Below are positions 8,806-15,892 of a stretch of DNA of 64,000 nucleotides, piece by piece (position 1 is the first letter of the stretch; each line of letters opens with the position of its first letter). The notes beneath the pieces are model-generated. The model did no database searches and had not been told where the DNA came from. It worked only from the letters and a program-made list of their open reading frames with translations. Position numbers and translations under genes: made by a program. Origin of the DNA: UBA7672 sp031419455 (GTDB lineage: Bacteria; Pseudomonadota; Alphaproteobacteria; Caulobacterales; Hyphomonadaceae); contig JANOKS010000135.1 in the NCBI GenBank assembly GCA_031419455.1, positions 1 to 64,000 of the forward strand, written 5' to 3'.

Positions 8806-9423
8806 CCGCCCGCCCCGCGAGGGCGGGCCGGAACCGGTAGGTCAGCGCCTCCGCCGCATGCACGCGCGCAACGCTGGCCGCACGGTCGAGATCGGCGATG
8901 GTGCGCGCGACTTTCAGCACGCGATAATAGGCGCGTGCCGACAGCGACATCTGTTCTGCCGCCTTGGCCACAAGCGCCTTTGCGCCCGCGTCGAGCTGGC
9001 ACAGCGCCTCGATATCCGAGCCCGGCGTATCGGCATTCACCGCCCGCCGCCGCGCATCACTCTCGCCGTAGCGCTTGAGCTGGGTGTCGCGCGCTGCGTT
9101 CACACGCGTGGCCGCCTCCGCCGTTCCCTCGACAGGCGGGGGTAAGGCGAGGTCGGTCGCCGTCACCTGCGCAACATCGACGAAAAGATCGATGCGATCG
9201 AGGAAAGGCCCGGAGATGCGCGCGAAATAGTTGGCCTGGCAGGCCGGCCCCTTGCGGCACTGGAACGCGCCCGGTCCTCCCCCGCACTTGCAAGGATTGG
9301 CAGCCGCGACGAGCTGGAAACGCGAAGGGTAACGCACATGTCTGTTCGCGCGGCTGATCACTGCCTCGCCATTTTCCAGTGGTTGCCGCAGCGAATCCAG
9401 AACTTGCGCCGTGAACTCCGGCT
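8777..9423 (-). pseudogene. comM: comM/yifB (Mg-chelatase-like AAA+ helicase), 3' fragment
   Basis: The reverse frame, read from the insertion junction, gives PEFTAQVLDSLRQPLE, then ISRANRHVRYPSRFQLVAAANPCKCG and an LTYRFRP... C-terminus, that is, the second half of a ComM/YifB AAA+ protein. ComM drives branch migration during natural transformation. The fragment has no native start. Together with the 5' fragment at 14920-15841 it would give roughly 510 residues, the normal ComM length, so the gene is intact apart from the 5.5-kb insertion. Joining across one copy of the 12-bp flanking repeat restores the reading frame exactly (DELPEFTAQVLD). Confidence 0.93.
9411..9422. repeat. Direct repeat flanking the 5.5-kb insertion, left copy
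   Basis: GTGAACTCCGGC here is repeated exactly at 14925-14936 on the far side of the element. The similarity extends to 15 of 16 bases (GCCGTGAACTCCGGC versus GCCGGTGAACTCCGGC). It is interpreted as the target-site duplication; removing one copy plus the element restores the comM frame. It is longer than the usual 8 bp for IS1595-family elements. Confidence 0.75.
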
Positions 9424-9443
9424 TTATGGAGCAAACACACCAC
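9424..9443 (+). repeat. Left terminal inverted repeat of the 5.5-kb element
   Basis: The sequence is TTATGGAGCAAACACACCAC, the exact reverse complement of 14900-14919. Just inside it, CACCAC (9438-9443) and GTGGTG (9449-9454) form a small palindrome around TAGAT. Confidence 0.9.
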
Positions 9444-9732
9444 TAGATGTGGTGGTAAAGGCCATCACATAAAGATAAGCTTATGTCTTTATGTCCCTCG
9501 ATACTTCCGCTCTTGAAACTTGTTCTTTCAGACTCTAAATGGTTAACGAGTGCCATTGCAGGCCATGATGTTCACCATCGTTCGCAATGGTGTATGGTTA
9601 ATGGCAGCGGGTGCTCTTTTAACTTGACGGCAACCTGACTCGGTACATATTGCCCCGTAATACGCCCGGCCCCTCTGCACTTGCGAAAGCAGCTGTACGG
9701 GTCGGGTTTCAATTTCTGGGGTCAGTTGCGTT
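9444..9732. other. Non-coding left arm of the element with two palindromes
   Basis: I see no gene in this 289-bp stretch. It contains a 28-bp palindromic hairpin at 9467-9494 (ACATAAAGA ... TCTTTATGT around TAAGCTTA) and a 20-bp operator-like palindrome at 9573-9592 (CACCAT-N8-ATGGTG). The latter resembles the ACCAT...ATGGT sites in front of the regulator, transposase and right-end genes. This stretch is the likely leader of the Abi_2 gene that starts at 9733. Confidence 0.55.
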
Positions 9733-10962
9733 GTGGGGCCCTACAGCAAGCCGCATTTGCCGGTCGCAGGTCAGGTCGCGCTCCTGAAGGAACGCGGCAT
9801 GACAATAACCGATGAGGCAAAGGCCACAGAGGCTTTGCATCGCATTGGATATTATCGACTAAGCGGCTACTGGCACCCTATGCGCGAAATCGCGCTCCCA
9901 AGAGCGGCCGGGCCGCCAACCTTTCTGGACAAATTCAAAGACGATTCCCACTGCTCGGCGGTGGTCGATCTGTATGTGTTCGACAAGAAGCTTCGTCTTT
10001 TGGTTTTGGATGCGGTTGAACGCATCGAAGTCGGGCTCCGAGTAGAAATGGCGCTGCTCGTCAGCGCCCGCGATCCGCTGGCGCACAGGCGTGAGATAGA
10101 AGTGCATCACGATTTTGTCGCCGGCCGAAACGGCACCAAACACTCGGAATGGCTGGCCCGCCATGACGAGACCGTCGATAAATCCAAGGAGGAGTTCATT
10201 CTCCATTTTCGGCGCACCTACTCGACTCCGCTGCCAATGTGGATGGCGATCGAACTTTGGGATTTCGGTACGCTTTCGATGTTCCTGTCTGGGATGAAGG
10301 CGGCTGACCTGAACGTCTTAGCCAAATACTTTGGTTTGCCGCGGCGGGATTTGCTCACCACCTGGGTGAGAACCATCAACCACGTGCGCAACATCTGCGC
10401 ACACCACAACCGTCTTTGGAATCGAGTCCTCGTCGATAGCCCGAGCCCTCCGAAGATCCGTGAGCTAGCAAACCTCGATCACCTTGCCGCCACGCTCCAT
10501 GCGCAAAACCGCCTCTATGCCGCTGCTGTTGCCCTAAGGTGGTTTCTTCTGAAGCTTAACCCGACAAGCACATGGGCCGACCGGCTCAAACAACACTTCA
10601 CAACTTTTCCAGAGAGCCCGCACTATCACGTCTCACAAACGGGCTTCCCTGCGGATTGGGAAAAGCTGCCGTACTTACTGGAACTAGTCCGCTATCTGTA
10701 TTGCCTTGGCCCCTATCACATCGAGGCATTGCATCAGGAACGCAGCCGAGAACCCGCCGCGAGCTATTTTGTTGTTGAGGTTCTTGTCATTCTCGCCGTT
10801 GCCGAGCATTGCGGCCAGGTCGGCGTAACTTATCGCGCGGCGCCGCAGCTCGGCCTTGAGCACGTTTTTCGCGACTTCGGAGTAATCGGTTTCAGGCTGT
10901 TTCTTCTTGGCGGCCATGCGGGCGCTCCAAATACCATCAATAATGGTGGTATATACCCTTGA
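9733..10962 (+). CDS. Abi_2 (AbiD/AbiF-like) abortive-infection family protein with read-through C-terminus
   Basis: The N-terminal ~315 residues match the Abi_2 pattern: YSKPHLPVAGQVALLKERGM, the LHRIGYYRLSGYWHPMR block, and TWVRTINHVRNICAHHNRLWNR, where RN-x3-H is a HEPN-type RNase motif. The domain normally ends near GFPADWEKLP, at about base 10675. The remaining ~93 codons are antisense to the DUF6471 gene (10684-10917) and look like read-through rather than a conserved domain. AbiD/F proteins abort phage infection in lactococci; that role is inferred here. GTG start; no strong ribosome-binding site is visible. Confidence 0.85.
   Translation: MGPYSKPHLPVAGQVALLKERGMTITDEAKATEALHRIGYYRLSGYWHPMREIALPRAAGPPTFLDKFKDDSHCSAVVDLYVFDKKLRLLVLDAVERIEVGLRVEMALLVSARDPLAHRREIEVHHDFVAGRNGTKHSEWLARHDETVDKSKEEFILHFRRTYSTPLPMWMAIELWDFGTLSMFLSGMKAADLNVLAKYFGLPRRDLLTTWVRTINHVRNICAHHNRLWNRVLVDSPSPPKIRELANLDHLAATLHAQNRLYAAAVALRWFLLKLNPTSTWADRLKQHFTTFPESPHYHVSQTGFPADWEKLPYLLELVRYLYCLGPYHIEALHQERSREPAASYFVVEVLVILAVAEHCGQVGVTYRAAPQLGLEHVFRDFGVIGFRLFLLGGHAGAPNTINNGGIYP
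10684..10917 (-). CDS. DUF6471-type HTH protein, probable element regulator
   Basis: The 77-aa product reads MAAKKKQPETDYSEVAKNV and continues with LKAELRRRAISYADLAAML, a NKIARGGFSAAFLMQ helix and CLDVIGAKAIQIAD. This matches small HTH proteins (DUF6471, from memory) commonly found beside IS1595-type transposases. The start is at 10917; the frame is open to 10977 but would cover the promoter. It lies wholly within the 3' end of the Abi_2 frame on the opposite strand. It diverges from the transposase across a 99-bp control region with two ACCAT-N-ATGGT palindromes, so autoregulation and control of transposition are likely. Confidence 0.72.
   Translation of the reverse strand: MAAKKKQPETDYSEVAKNVLKAELRRRAISYADLAAMLGNGENDKNLNNKIARGGFSAAFLMQCLDVIGAKAIQIAD
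10931..10954. promoter_or_regulatory. Operator-like palindrome upstream of the DUF6471 gene
   Basis: Read on the reverse strand this contains ACCACCATTATTGATGGT, a near-perfect inverted repeat ending 13 bp before the DUF6471 start codon. It matches the right-end site at 14864-14885 in 17 of these 18 positions. Confidence 0.6.
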
Positions 10963-10994
10963 CACTGGCGGTGGCAACCATCATATACGATGGT
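10959..10994 (+). promoter_or_regulatory. Transposase promoter overlapped by a second operator palindrome
   Basis: TTGACA (10959-10964) is followed after 17 bp by CATATA (10982-10987). An 18-bp palindrome, ACCATC-ATATAC-GATGGT (10977-10994), covers the -10 region. A protein bound there would block transposase transcription. AGGAA lies 8 bp before the ATG at 11017. Confidence 0.6.
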
Positions 10995-11016
10995 ATAGAC
11001 CACAGGAAACGCCGGT

Positions 11017-11982
11017 ATGTCGCAACACTTCCTCCTCTCCCCCGCCGCCAAGACGCTGAAACTGGCGACCGTCCTTCGCATGTCGGACGACGAAGCCCGA
11101 GCTGCCTTCCGCGCGATCCGCTGGGCATCGACCGGCGGCGATCCGGTTTGCCCCAAGTGCGGCTGCTGCGAAGTTTCCGAAATCAAGACGCGCAAGATCT
11201 TCAAGTGCAAAGCGAACGAGTGCCGCTCGCAGTTCTCGTTGACCTCGGGGACGATCTTCGCATCGCGCAAAATGGAAGTGCGCAACATCCTCGCGGCCAT
11301 CGCGATATTCGTGAACGGCGCCAAAGGTTATTCCGCGCTCCAACTCTCGCGCGACCTGGGCTGCGATTACAAATCGGCGTTCGTGCTGCTCCACAAGTGC
11401 CGCGAAGCCATCGGCCTTGCGCAAGACGCCGCGAAGCTGGACGGCGTTGTCGAAATCGACGGCGCCTATTTTGGCGGCTACGTGAAGCCGACCAACAAGA
11501 AAGCCGATCGCAAGGACCGCCGCCTTGCTGAGACGCAAACGGGCAAGCGTCAGGTTGTCGTCGCAATGCGCGAGCGCGCTGGCCGCACCCGCGCTTTCGT
11601 CGTGAAAGCCGAACGCGACGGCGTCAGGCTCGCCACGCAACACATTATGCCGAACGCTACGGTTCACGCAGACGAGGCTTCACACTGGGACGCGATAAGC
11701 GCCCGCTTCAACATAAAGCGTATCAACCACTCAGAGGCCTACAGCCTCAACGGAGCCTGCACGAACGCTGCGGAGTCGTTCTTCTCCCGCCTGCGCCGCG
11801 CCGAAGGCGGGATCCATCATCACATCGCCGGCGCTTACCTCTCGGCCTACGCGACTGAAATGGCATGGCGCGAAGATTTCCGCCGCAACAGCAACGGCGC
11901 TCAGTTCATGATGCTGGCGGATGCCGCGGCTCAGGCACCGAAGTCGAAAGCGTGGTGCGGGTACTGGCAGCGCCGGGCGTGA
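11017..11982 (+). CDS. IS1595-family transposase
   Basis: This 321-aa transposase has an N-terminal zinc ribbon (CPKCGCCEV...FKCKANECRSQFS, residues about 45-75) and a helix-turn-helix segment (YSALQLSRDLGCDYKSAF). An ISXO2-like DDE domain follows, with the first Asp in VVEIDGAYFGG, the second in HADEASHWD and the third position in NAAESFFSRLRRAE. These are IS1595-family hallmarks. The ATG at 11017 has AGGAA upstream. It is the only transposase in the 5.5-kb element and presumably moves it. Confidence 0.93.
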   Translation: MSQHFLLSPAAKTLKLATVLRMSDDEARAAFRAIRWASTGGDPVCPKCGCCEVSEIKTRKIFKCKANECRSQFSLTSGTIFASRKMEVRNILAAIAIFVNGAKGYSALQLSRDLGCDYKSAFVLLHKCREAIGLAQDAAKLDGVVEIDGAYFGGYVKPTNKKADRKDRRLAETQTGKRQVVVAMRERAGRTRAFVVKAERDGVRLATQHIMPNATVHADEASHWDAISARFNIKRINHSEAYSLNGACTNAAESFFSRLRRAEGGIHHHIAGAYLSAYATEMAWREDFRRNSNGAQFMMLADAAAQAPKSKAWCGYWQRRA

Positions 11983-12049
11983 GCCACTTGCCACAAACCG
12001 CCTTTATTTCCACAGAAAAACCCCCCGTTAACTACTTCCCCGCCACTAT

Positions 12050-12079
12050 AGGGTGCTACACACCACCATAAGTGAAGGT
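12050..12079. repeat. Internal end-like motif (degenerate terminus plus operator)
   Basis: GGGTGCTACACACCAC resembles the element's terminal GGAGCAAACACACCAC in the same orientation as the left end. It runs directly into ACCACCATAAGTGAAGGT (12062-12079), which matches the operator ACCACCATTAGTGATGGT in 16 of 18 positions. It may be a relic end of a second element or an extra binding site. Confidence 0.45.
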
Positions 12080-12173
12080 AAGTACCTACTGATAAACGGG
12101 TGTACTGCTTCTTGTTGGAACGCTAACCATTCACTACGTGTTTACACCGCGTTAACCTGCCAAGGAGGGCAAC

Positions 12174-12236
12174 ATGTCCACGCGTATCGCCATTAGAACT
12201 GTCATTCGGCGCGCTGAGGGCTGGGGCGGTAACTAA
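12174..12236 (+). CDS. 20-aa mini-gene with strong ribosome-binding site, possible leader peptide
   Basis: AAGGAGGGCAAC lies directly before an ATG that opens a 20-codon frame encoding a basic peptide (MSTRIAIRTVIRRAEGW then GGN) and ending TAA. The stop is followed 28 bp later by a strong intrinsic terminator and then by the DUF4760 gene. The layout is that of an attenuator leader peptide, although no run of a single regulatory amino acid is present beyond four arginines. It could also be a free small protein. No family was recognised. Confidence 0.45.
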   Translation: MSTRIAIRTVIRRAEGWGGN

Positions 12237-12264
12237 TAGTTGCCTAGGGAATTAACTAGCATAG

Positions 12265-12297
12265 AAAGGCCCTCAACAAGTAGTTGGGGGCCTTTTT
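12265..12297 (+). terminator. Intrinsic terminator between the mini-gene and the DUF4760 gene
   Basis: A 13-bp stem (AAAGGCCCTCAAC, 12265-12277, with GTTGGGGGCCTTT, 12283-12295; one G-U pair) closes a 5-nt AAGTA loop and runs into a T-tract. It ends 4 bp before the next reading frame. Confidence 0.9.
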
Positions 12298-12300
12298 ACT

Positions 12301-12849
12301 TTGTGGCCGTGGGAATGGGACCTTTCTAGCAGTCCAGAAGCGATTGTCGCACTCTGGATTGGCTTGGCAGCTGCAGTAATCGCGCTGTGGGGAATACTGA
12401 CTCAGCGAGCGTTGACCCGGCGCCAAACTACCTTGAACACGCTTTCAGAACTGGAATCCGACAAGGATCTGATCGAAGCGCGTCAGAGGTTTGTTAAGTT
12501 GACTCGTAACGCTGCCGCGTTGGTCAGCTTGGCTGACGACGCGCCATTTCGGGGCAACAAAAAGGTAGACCCCGAAATCGAAGCAAATATGCAGGCCATT
12601 AGGCTGGTGTTCAACCACTGGGAACTTATCGCGATCGGGATGCAGTTCAAATCGATCGATTTCCATATGGTAAAGCGGTACGCGCGCGGACAGATCATCA
12701 ACGACTGGGGGGATGTCGCGCCGCTGATCTTCGCTCTGCGGAAAAAGTACAGCCAGCCCGCGATGTACCACGAAATTGAAGAATTGGCCCGCTCACTCCG
12801 GGATAATAACATGCCTCGGAGGCGACGAATCTTGGGCTTGTGGTGGTGA
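12301..12849 (+). CDS. DUF4760-like membrane-anchored protein
   Basis: The 182-aa product has one N-terminal membrane segment (IVALWIGLAAAVIALWGIL, residues about 15-33). A helical cytoplasmic domain follows, with TLNTLSELESDKDLIEARQRFVKL and NHWELIAIGMQFKSIDFHMVKRY, which fits DUF4760 from memory. The function is unknown. The frame opens with TTG only 4 bp after a terminator, with no visible ribosome-binding site. The true start may be internal, or expression may depend on read-through of the terminator. It is cargo of the element in comM. Confidence 0.65.
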   Translation: MWPWEWDLSSSPEAIVALWIGLAAAVIALWGILTQRALTRRQTTLNTLSELESDKDLIEARQRFVKLTRNAAALVSLADDAPFRGNKKVDPEIEANMQAIRLVFNHWELIAIGMQFKSIDFHMVKRYARGQIINDWGDVAPLIFALRKKYSQPAMYHEIEELARSLRDNNMPRRRRILGLWW

Positions 12850-12862
12850 TACCCAACTAAAA

Positions 12863-12887
12863 GCGGCGGTGATACAATCACCGCCGC
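12863..12887. terminator. Perfect 11-bp hairpin after the DUF4760 gene
   Basis: GCGGCGGTGAT (12863-12873) and ATCACCGCCGC (12877-12887) pair perfectly around an ACA loop, 13 bp after the stop codon. There is no U-tract, so it may be an mRNA 3'-end stabiliser or a weak terminator. Confidence 0.6.
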
Positions 12888-13120
12888 AGGTTAGAGTCTC
12901 AGGTTCTGCCCGCATCGAAGCCGCTGCCCGTGCCTGGGTGGCGGCTTCTTCGTTAGCCCCGTCGCAGCGCGAGCTGTCCTGCGACAGGGCCACCCTTATC
13001 CGCGTCATTCTCACCTCCGCTGCAGACAGGTTGGCGCGATCGATGCTTGGGCGCAAGCAAAAACTGTTGCTTTGTCAGCAAGCATCGATATGCTTGGTGT
13101 CTAAGCATCGGGGTATTCGA

Positions 13121-14170
13121 ATGGGCGACGATCACTCTTCGCGCGGTGGCCAAGAACGAGCCCGCCGTCTTTCAGGGCAAAAGCGATCAGAAATCGCGCG
13201 CTTAGGGGCTGTTGCCCGATGGGCAAACGCGGGAAAGGCCATGCCGCTCTTGGCAATGTACGGCGCCCCGGATCGCCCGCTCCGTATCGGCTCGATTGAA
13301 ATTCCTTGTTACGTGTTGGCCGATGGGACGCGGGTGCTTGCGCAGCGAGGTCTGCAAAGTGGAATCGGTCTATCTGAAGGTGGCGGCAAAACCGGCGCGC
13401 GCCGAATCTCCGAATTGATGGAGCGGCTGGCCGAAAAAGGAATCAATATCAGAGGCTTGATCGCGCGCGCCAATTCGCCGGTCCGTTTTACTCCACCGCA
13501 TGGGGGGAACCCCGCCGATGGATACGATGCAACGATACTTCCAGACATTTGCGCCGTGCTGATCGAGGCGGGGCAGCAAGGGGTTCTGGGAAAACGACTG
13601 GCGCATTTGGCGATTCGCGCTGCTGAACTTCAGCATGGTTTTGCGACGATCGGCATTATTGCACTCGTCGATGAGGCGACCGGCTATCAGGATTTTCGAC
13701 AGCGCGATGCACTAGCCAAAATTCTTGAGCGCTGGGTTGCGAAGGAACTGCGGCCTTACCTGCGGACTTTTCCAGCCGAGTACTACAAGCAGATTTTTCG
13801 ATTGAACGGTTGGGAGTACGAGGAAAACTGCGGACGCCCCGGCGTAGTCGGGCATTGGACCAACAACATCGTTTATCGTCGGCTTGCCCCCGGAGTGCTG
13901 GAAGAACTGAATCGATTAGTGCCCCGCAACGACAAAGGGCGGCTCACAGCGCCTCTGTACTATGGTCTCACAGAGGACTACGGCCACCCAGAACTGAAGC
14001 GGCATCTAGAAGGGGTAATCATGCTCATGAAGTACTCGCCAAGCTGGCAAGTTTTCATGGAGCGCTTGGACAACGAGTACCCGCAGTATGGAAAAACCAT
14101 GATGCTACCGTTCCCTGACGACTATCAGCCGCCAAGGCTGTCCCAAAGCGCCACGAAGAAGTTGAACTAA
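13121..14170 (+). CDS. P63C domain-containing protein
   Basis: This 349-aa protein has an N-terminal basic segment (SGQKRSEIARLGAVARWANAGK), a middle region with the ADGTRVLAQRGLQSGIG block, and a C-terminal P63C domain from about residue 190. That domain contains DEATGYQDFRQRDALAKILERWVAKELRPYLRTFP..., YYKQIFRLNGWEYEEN and the NNIVYRRLAPGVLEELNRLVP motif. P63C is widespread on mobile elements and its biochemical role is unknown. The ATG at 13121 is chosen because upstream sequence is unlike the family. Inverted copies of CGATGCTT (13041-13048) and AAGCATCG (13080-13087, 13103-13110) precede it and may be regulatory. Confidence 0.9.
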   Translation: MGDDHSSRGGQERARRLSGQKRSEIARLGAVARWANAGKAMPLLAMYGAPDRPLRIGSIEIPCYVLADGTRVLAQRGLQSGIGLSEGGGKTGARRISELMERLAEKGINIRGLIARANSPVRFTPPHGGNPADGYDATILPDICAVLIEAGQQGVLGKRLAHLAIRAAELQHGFATIGIIALVDEATGYQDFRQRDALAKILERWVAKELRPYLRTFPAEYYKQIFRLNGWEYEENCGRPGVVGHWTNNIVYRRLAPGVLEELNRLVPRNDKGRLTAPLYYGLTEDYGHPELKRHLEGVIMLMKYSPSWQVFMERLDNEYPQYGKTMMLPFPDDYQPPRLSQSATKKLN

Positions 14171-14367
14171 GCGACCGAGATCCAACCCCACACCGCTACC
14201 GCCGTGGCCAGCAGGAAGAACAGCCAGGGTAGGCCGTCCCGTCGCTGCCTCAGCGTCTCGCCGCAGCGCTGGCAGCGCAGATATTCATCGGTGCCGTAAT
14301 ACTCGCGGAGCTGGTCGCTGATGGTGTTCGTGCACCCACAACTGCAAGTCTCGACGATCTGCGGCAT
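14167..14367 (-). CDS. Small zinc-ribbon protein with one C-terminal membrane helix
   Basis: This 66-aa protein has two Cys pairs (CSCGC near residue 8 and CQRCG near residue 33), suggesting a rubredoxin-like zinc knuckle. A C-terminal membrane helix follows (LPWLFFLLATAVAVWGWI). It ends tail to tail with the P63C gene, overlapping by 4 bp. I do not recognise a family. It is part of the element's cargo and may be a small membrane-associated partner. Confidence 0.65.
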   Translation of the reverse strand: MPQIVETCSCGCTNTISDQLREYYGTDEYLRCQRCGETLRQRRDGLPWLFFLLATAVAVWGWISVA

Positions 14368-14392
14368 GGCCCCTCCACCAGCCGCAGAATAT

Positions 14393-14854
14393 CTAGTCTT
14401 GCTTAATCCGCCAGAGCTTCAGCGGCCCGCGCGCGTCGTCTGCCAACTTTGAATGGCCGACGCTTTCAACCAGCCCCTTGTGCCGCATACCGTTGATGCA
14501 GGCCCCAATCCGCTTGGTCAGTATGACCCGCGTGGCCTCGTCGGGCTGCATTCCCCGTTCCTCTATCCACGCCTTGGTCAAGTGTTTGGACGTCATGGGC
14601 TCAGGCGCACGGCGCAGCATGTCCAGAAGGAAACGCTTAGTGTGTCCGAAGTGGGCGCGGTGCTTTATGGCGTAGCGGTTCTTTACCCGCCGCTGAATGT
14701 CGGCTTCTGGATCGAATAGCCGGATGGTCGCGTCGATATGGTCAATGTCGCAAGTGACATTCTTGGCGTCTGCGACTAGGTTATCATAGAGCTTCACAAG
14801 CTCGGCGCGTTTGGCTTGAAGGCCGGAGATCGTATTGGGGCGTTCCTGGGTCAT
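14393..14854 (-). CDS. Hypothetical protein with coiled-coil N-terminus and winged-helix-like C-terminus
   Basis: This 153-aa protein has a helical N-terminal part (SGLQAKRAELVKLYDNLVADAKNV) and a C-terminal segment from about residue 85. That segment, RFLLDMLRRAPEPMTSKHLTKAWI, continues to INGMRHKGLVESVG and resembles a winged helix (two recognition-type helices followed by a wing). The start at MTQERPN (14854) leaves a palindromic operator (14864-14885) immediately upstream. It is the last gene of the element, reading inward from the right end. DNA binding is inferred; no family was recognised. Confidence 0.6.
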   Translation of the reverse strand: MTQERPNTISGLQAKRAELVKLYDNLVADAKNVTCDIDHIDATIRLFDPEADIQRRVKNRYAIKHRAHFGHTKRFLLDMLRRAPEPMTSKHLTKAWIEERGMQPDEATRVILTKRIGACINGMRHKGLVESVGHSKLADDARGPLKLWRIKQD

Positions 14855-14863
14855 CCCCGCCAC

Positions 14864-14885
14864 ATATACCACCATTAGTGATGGT
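14864..14885. promoter_or_regulatory. Operator-like palindrome at the right end of the element
   Basis: ACCACCATTAGTGATGGT (14868-14885) within this stretch lies 9 bp upstream of the start of the reverse gene at 14854 and 14 bp inside the right terminal repeat. It matches the site in front of the DUF6471 gene in 17 of 18 positions. Confidence 0.6.
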
Positions 14886-14899
14886 GCAAGCCATTAGAT

Positions 14900-14919
14900 G
14901 TGGTGTGTTTGCTCCATAA
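14900..14919 (-). repeat. Right terminal inverted repeat of the 5.5-kb element
   Basis: GTGGTGTGTTTGCTCCATAA is the exact reverse complement of the left end at 9424-9443. Confidence 0.9.
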
Positions 14920-15841
14920 TGCCGGTGAACTCCGGCAACTCGTCGAGGAACAGGATTCCGTGATGCGCCATCGACACTTCGCCGGGCTTCGCCTTGATGC
15001 CGCCGCCGACCATCGCCGCCATCGAGGCCGAATGGTGCGGCGCGCGGAACGGCCGCGTGCGCGACAGCTGCCCACGCTCGAGCAGGCCCGCAATGGAATG
15101 AACCTGGCTGACTTCAAGTAGCTCGCGCGCCGACAGCGGCGGCAACAGACCGGGCAGGCGCTGCGCCAGCATCGACTTGCCCGAGCCGGGCGGCCCGATC
15201 ATCAACAGGTTGTGCCCGCCTGCCGCTGCGATCTCCAGCGCACGCTTTGCGCCCTCCTGCCCCTTCACATCGCGCAGGTCCGGCGGCGCGGGGCCTTCCG
15301 CAAGCGGCTCCGACTTCGCCGGCATGATCGGCCGCGTGCCGTTGAAATGGTTGACCAGGGTGATGAGGTTCGGCGCCGCCAGCACCGTGCCCCCCGACCA
15401 CGCCGCCTCAGCCCCACACGATGCCGGGCACACCAGCGCCATCTCCAGACTTTCGGCCGCCATGGCCGCGGGCAGGGCGCCGGCCGTCTGCGCCAGCCCG
15501 CCATCGAGCGCGAGTTCGCCGATGGCGGCGACGCCCTCAAGACTGTCGCGCGGGATGGCGCCGATGGCGGCCAGGATCGCAAGCGCGATGGCGAGGTCGT
15601 AATGGCTGCCTTCCTTCGGCAGGTCCGCGGGCGCGAGGTTCACCAGCGTGCGCTCCGGCGGCAATGACAGGCCGAGCGCGGAAAACGCTGCGCGCACCCG
15701 CTCACGGCTTTCGCCCACCGCCTTGTCCGGCAGCCCGACAATGTTGAAGGCGTTGGCGCCGCCCGACAGTTGCACCTGCACGTCGATCGGCCGCGCCTCA
15801 ACGCCCTCGAAGGCGAAAGTCGTGATGCGGCTGATCATCAT
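14920..15841 (-). pseudogene. comM: comM/yifB, 5' fragment (start to Walker B)
   Basis: From ATG at 15841 (or 15838) the frame gives MISRITTFAFEGVEARPIDV, the IVGLPDKAVGESRERVRAAF motif, the N-terminal Lon-like domain, and the AAA+ Walker A (GHNLLMIGPPGSGKSMLA). It ends at the Walker B segment GILFLDELPEF, where the element interrupts it; translation then runs a few codons into the insertion and stops. ComM is a hexameric helicase for natural transformation, so transformation is expected to be impaired. The copy of the 12-bp flanking repeat is at 14925-14936. A second insertion lies 38 bp upstream of the start. Confidence 0.93.
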
Positions 15842-15871
15842 CGGCCCGTCCCCAGTCCAGCGCGATTGACC

Positions 15872-15879
15872 ATAAGCCG
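15872..15879. repeat. 8-bp target-site duplication ATAAGCCG (left copy)
   Basis: ATAAGCCG directly abuts the left end of the 1.9-kb element and is repeated at 17799-17806 directly after its right end. Eight base pairs is the characteristic duplication of IS1595-family transposition. Confidence 0.92.
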
Positions 15880-15892
15880 CGGGATTATCCCC

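Larger units (their letters stand above)
9424..14919. mobile_element. 5.5-kb IS1595-family element with cargo, inserted in comM
   Basis: The element is bounded by perfect 20-bp terminal inverted repeats (9424-9443 and 14900-14919) and by a 12-bp direct repeat outside them. It encodes an Abi_2 protein, a DUF6471-type regulator, an IS1595-type DDE/zinc-ribbon transposase, a 20-codon mini-gene, a DUF4760 protein, a P63C protein, a zinc-ribbon membrane protein and a DNA-binding-like protein. Coding density is lower and base use less G+C-rich than in the flanking genes, consistent with transfer. An end-like motif at 12050-12079 suggests that the element may be composite. Confidence 0.88.
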
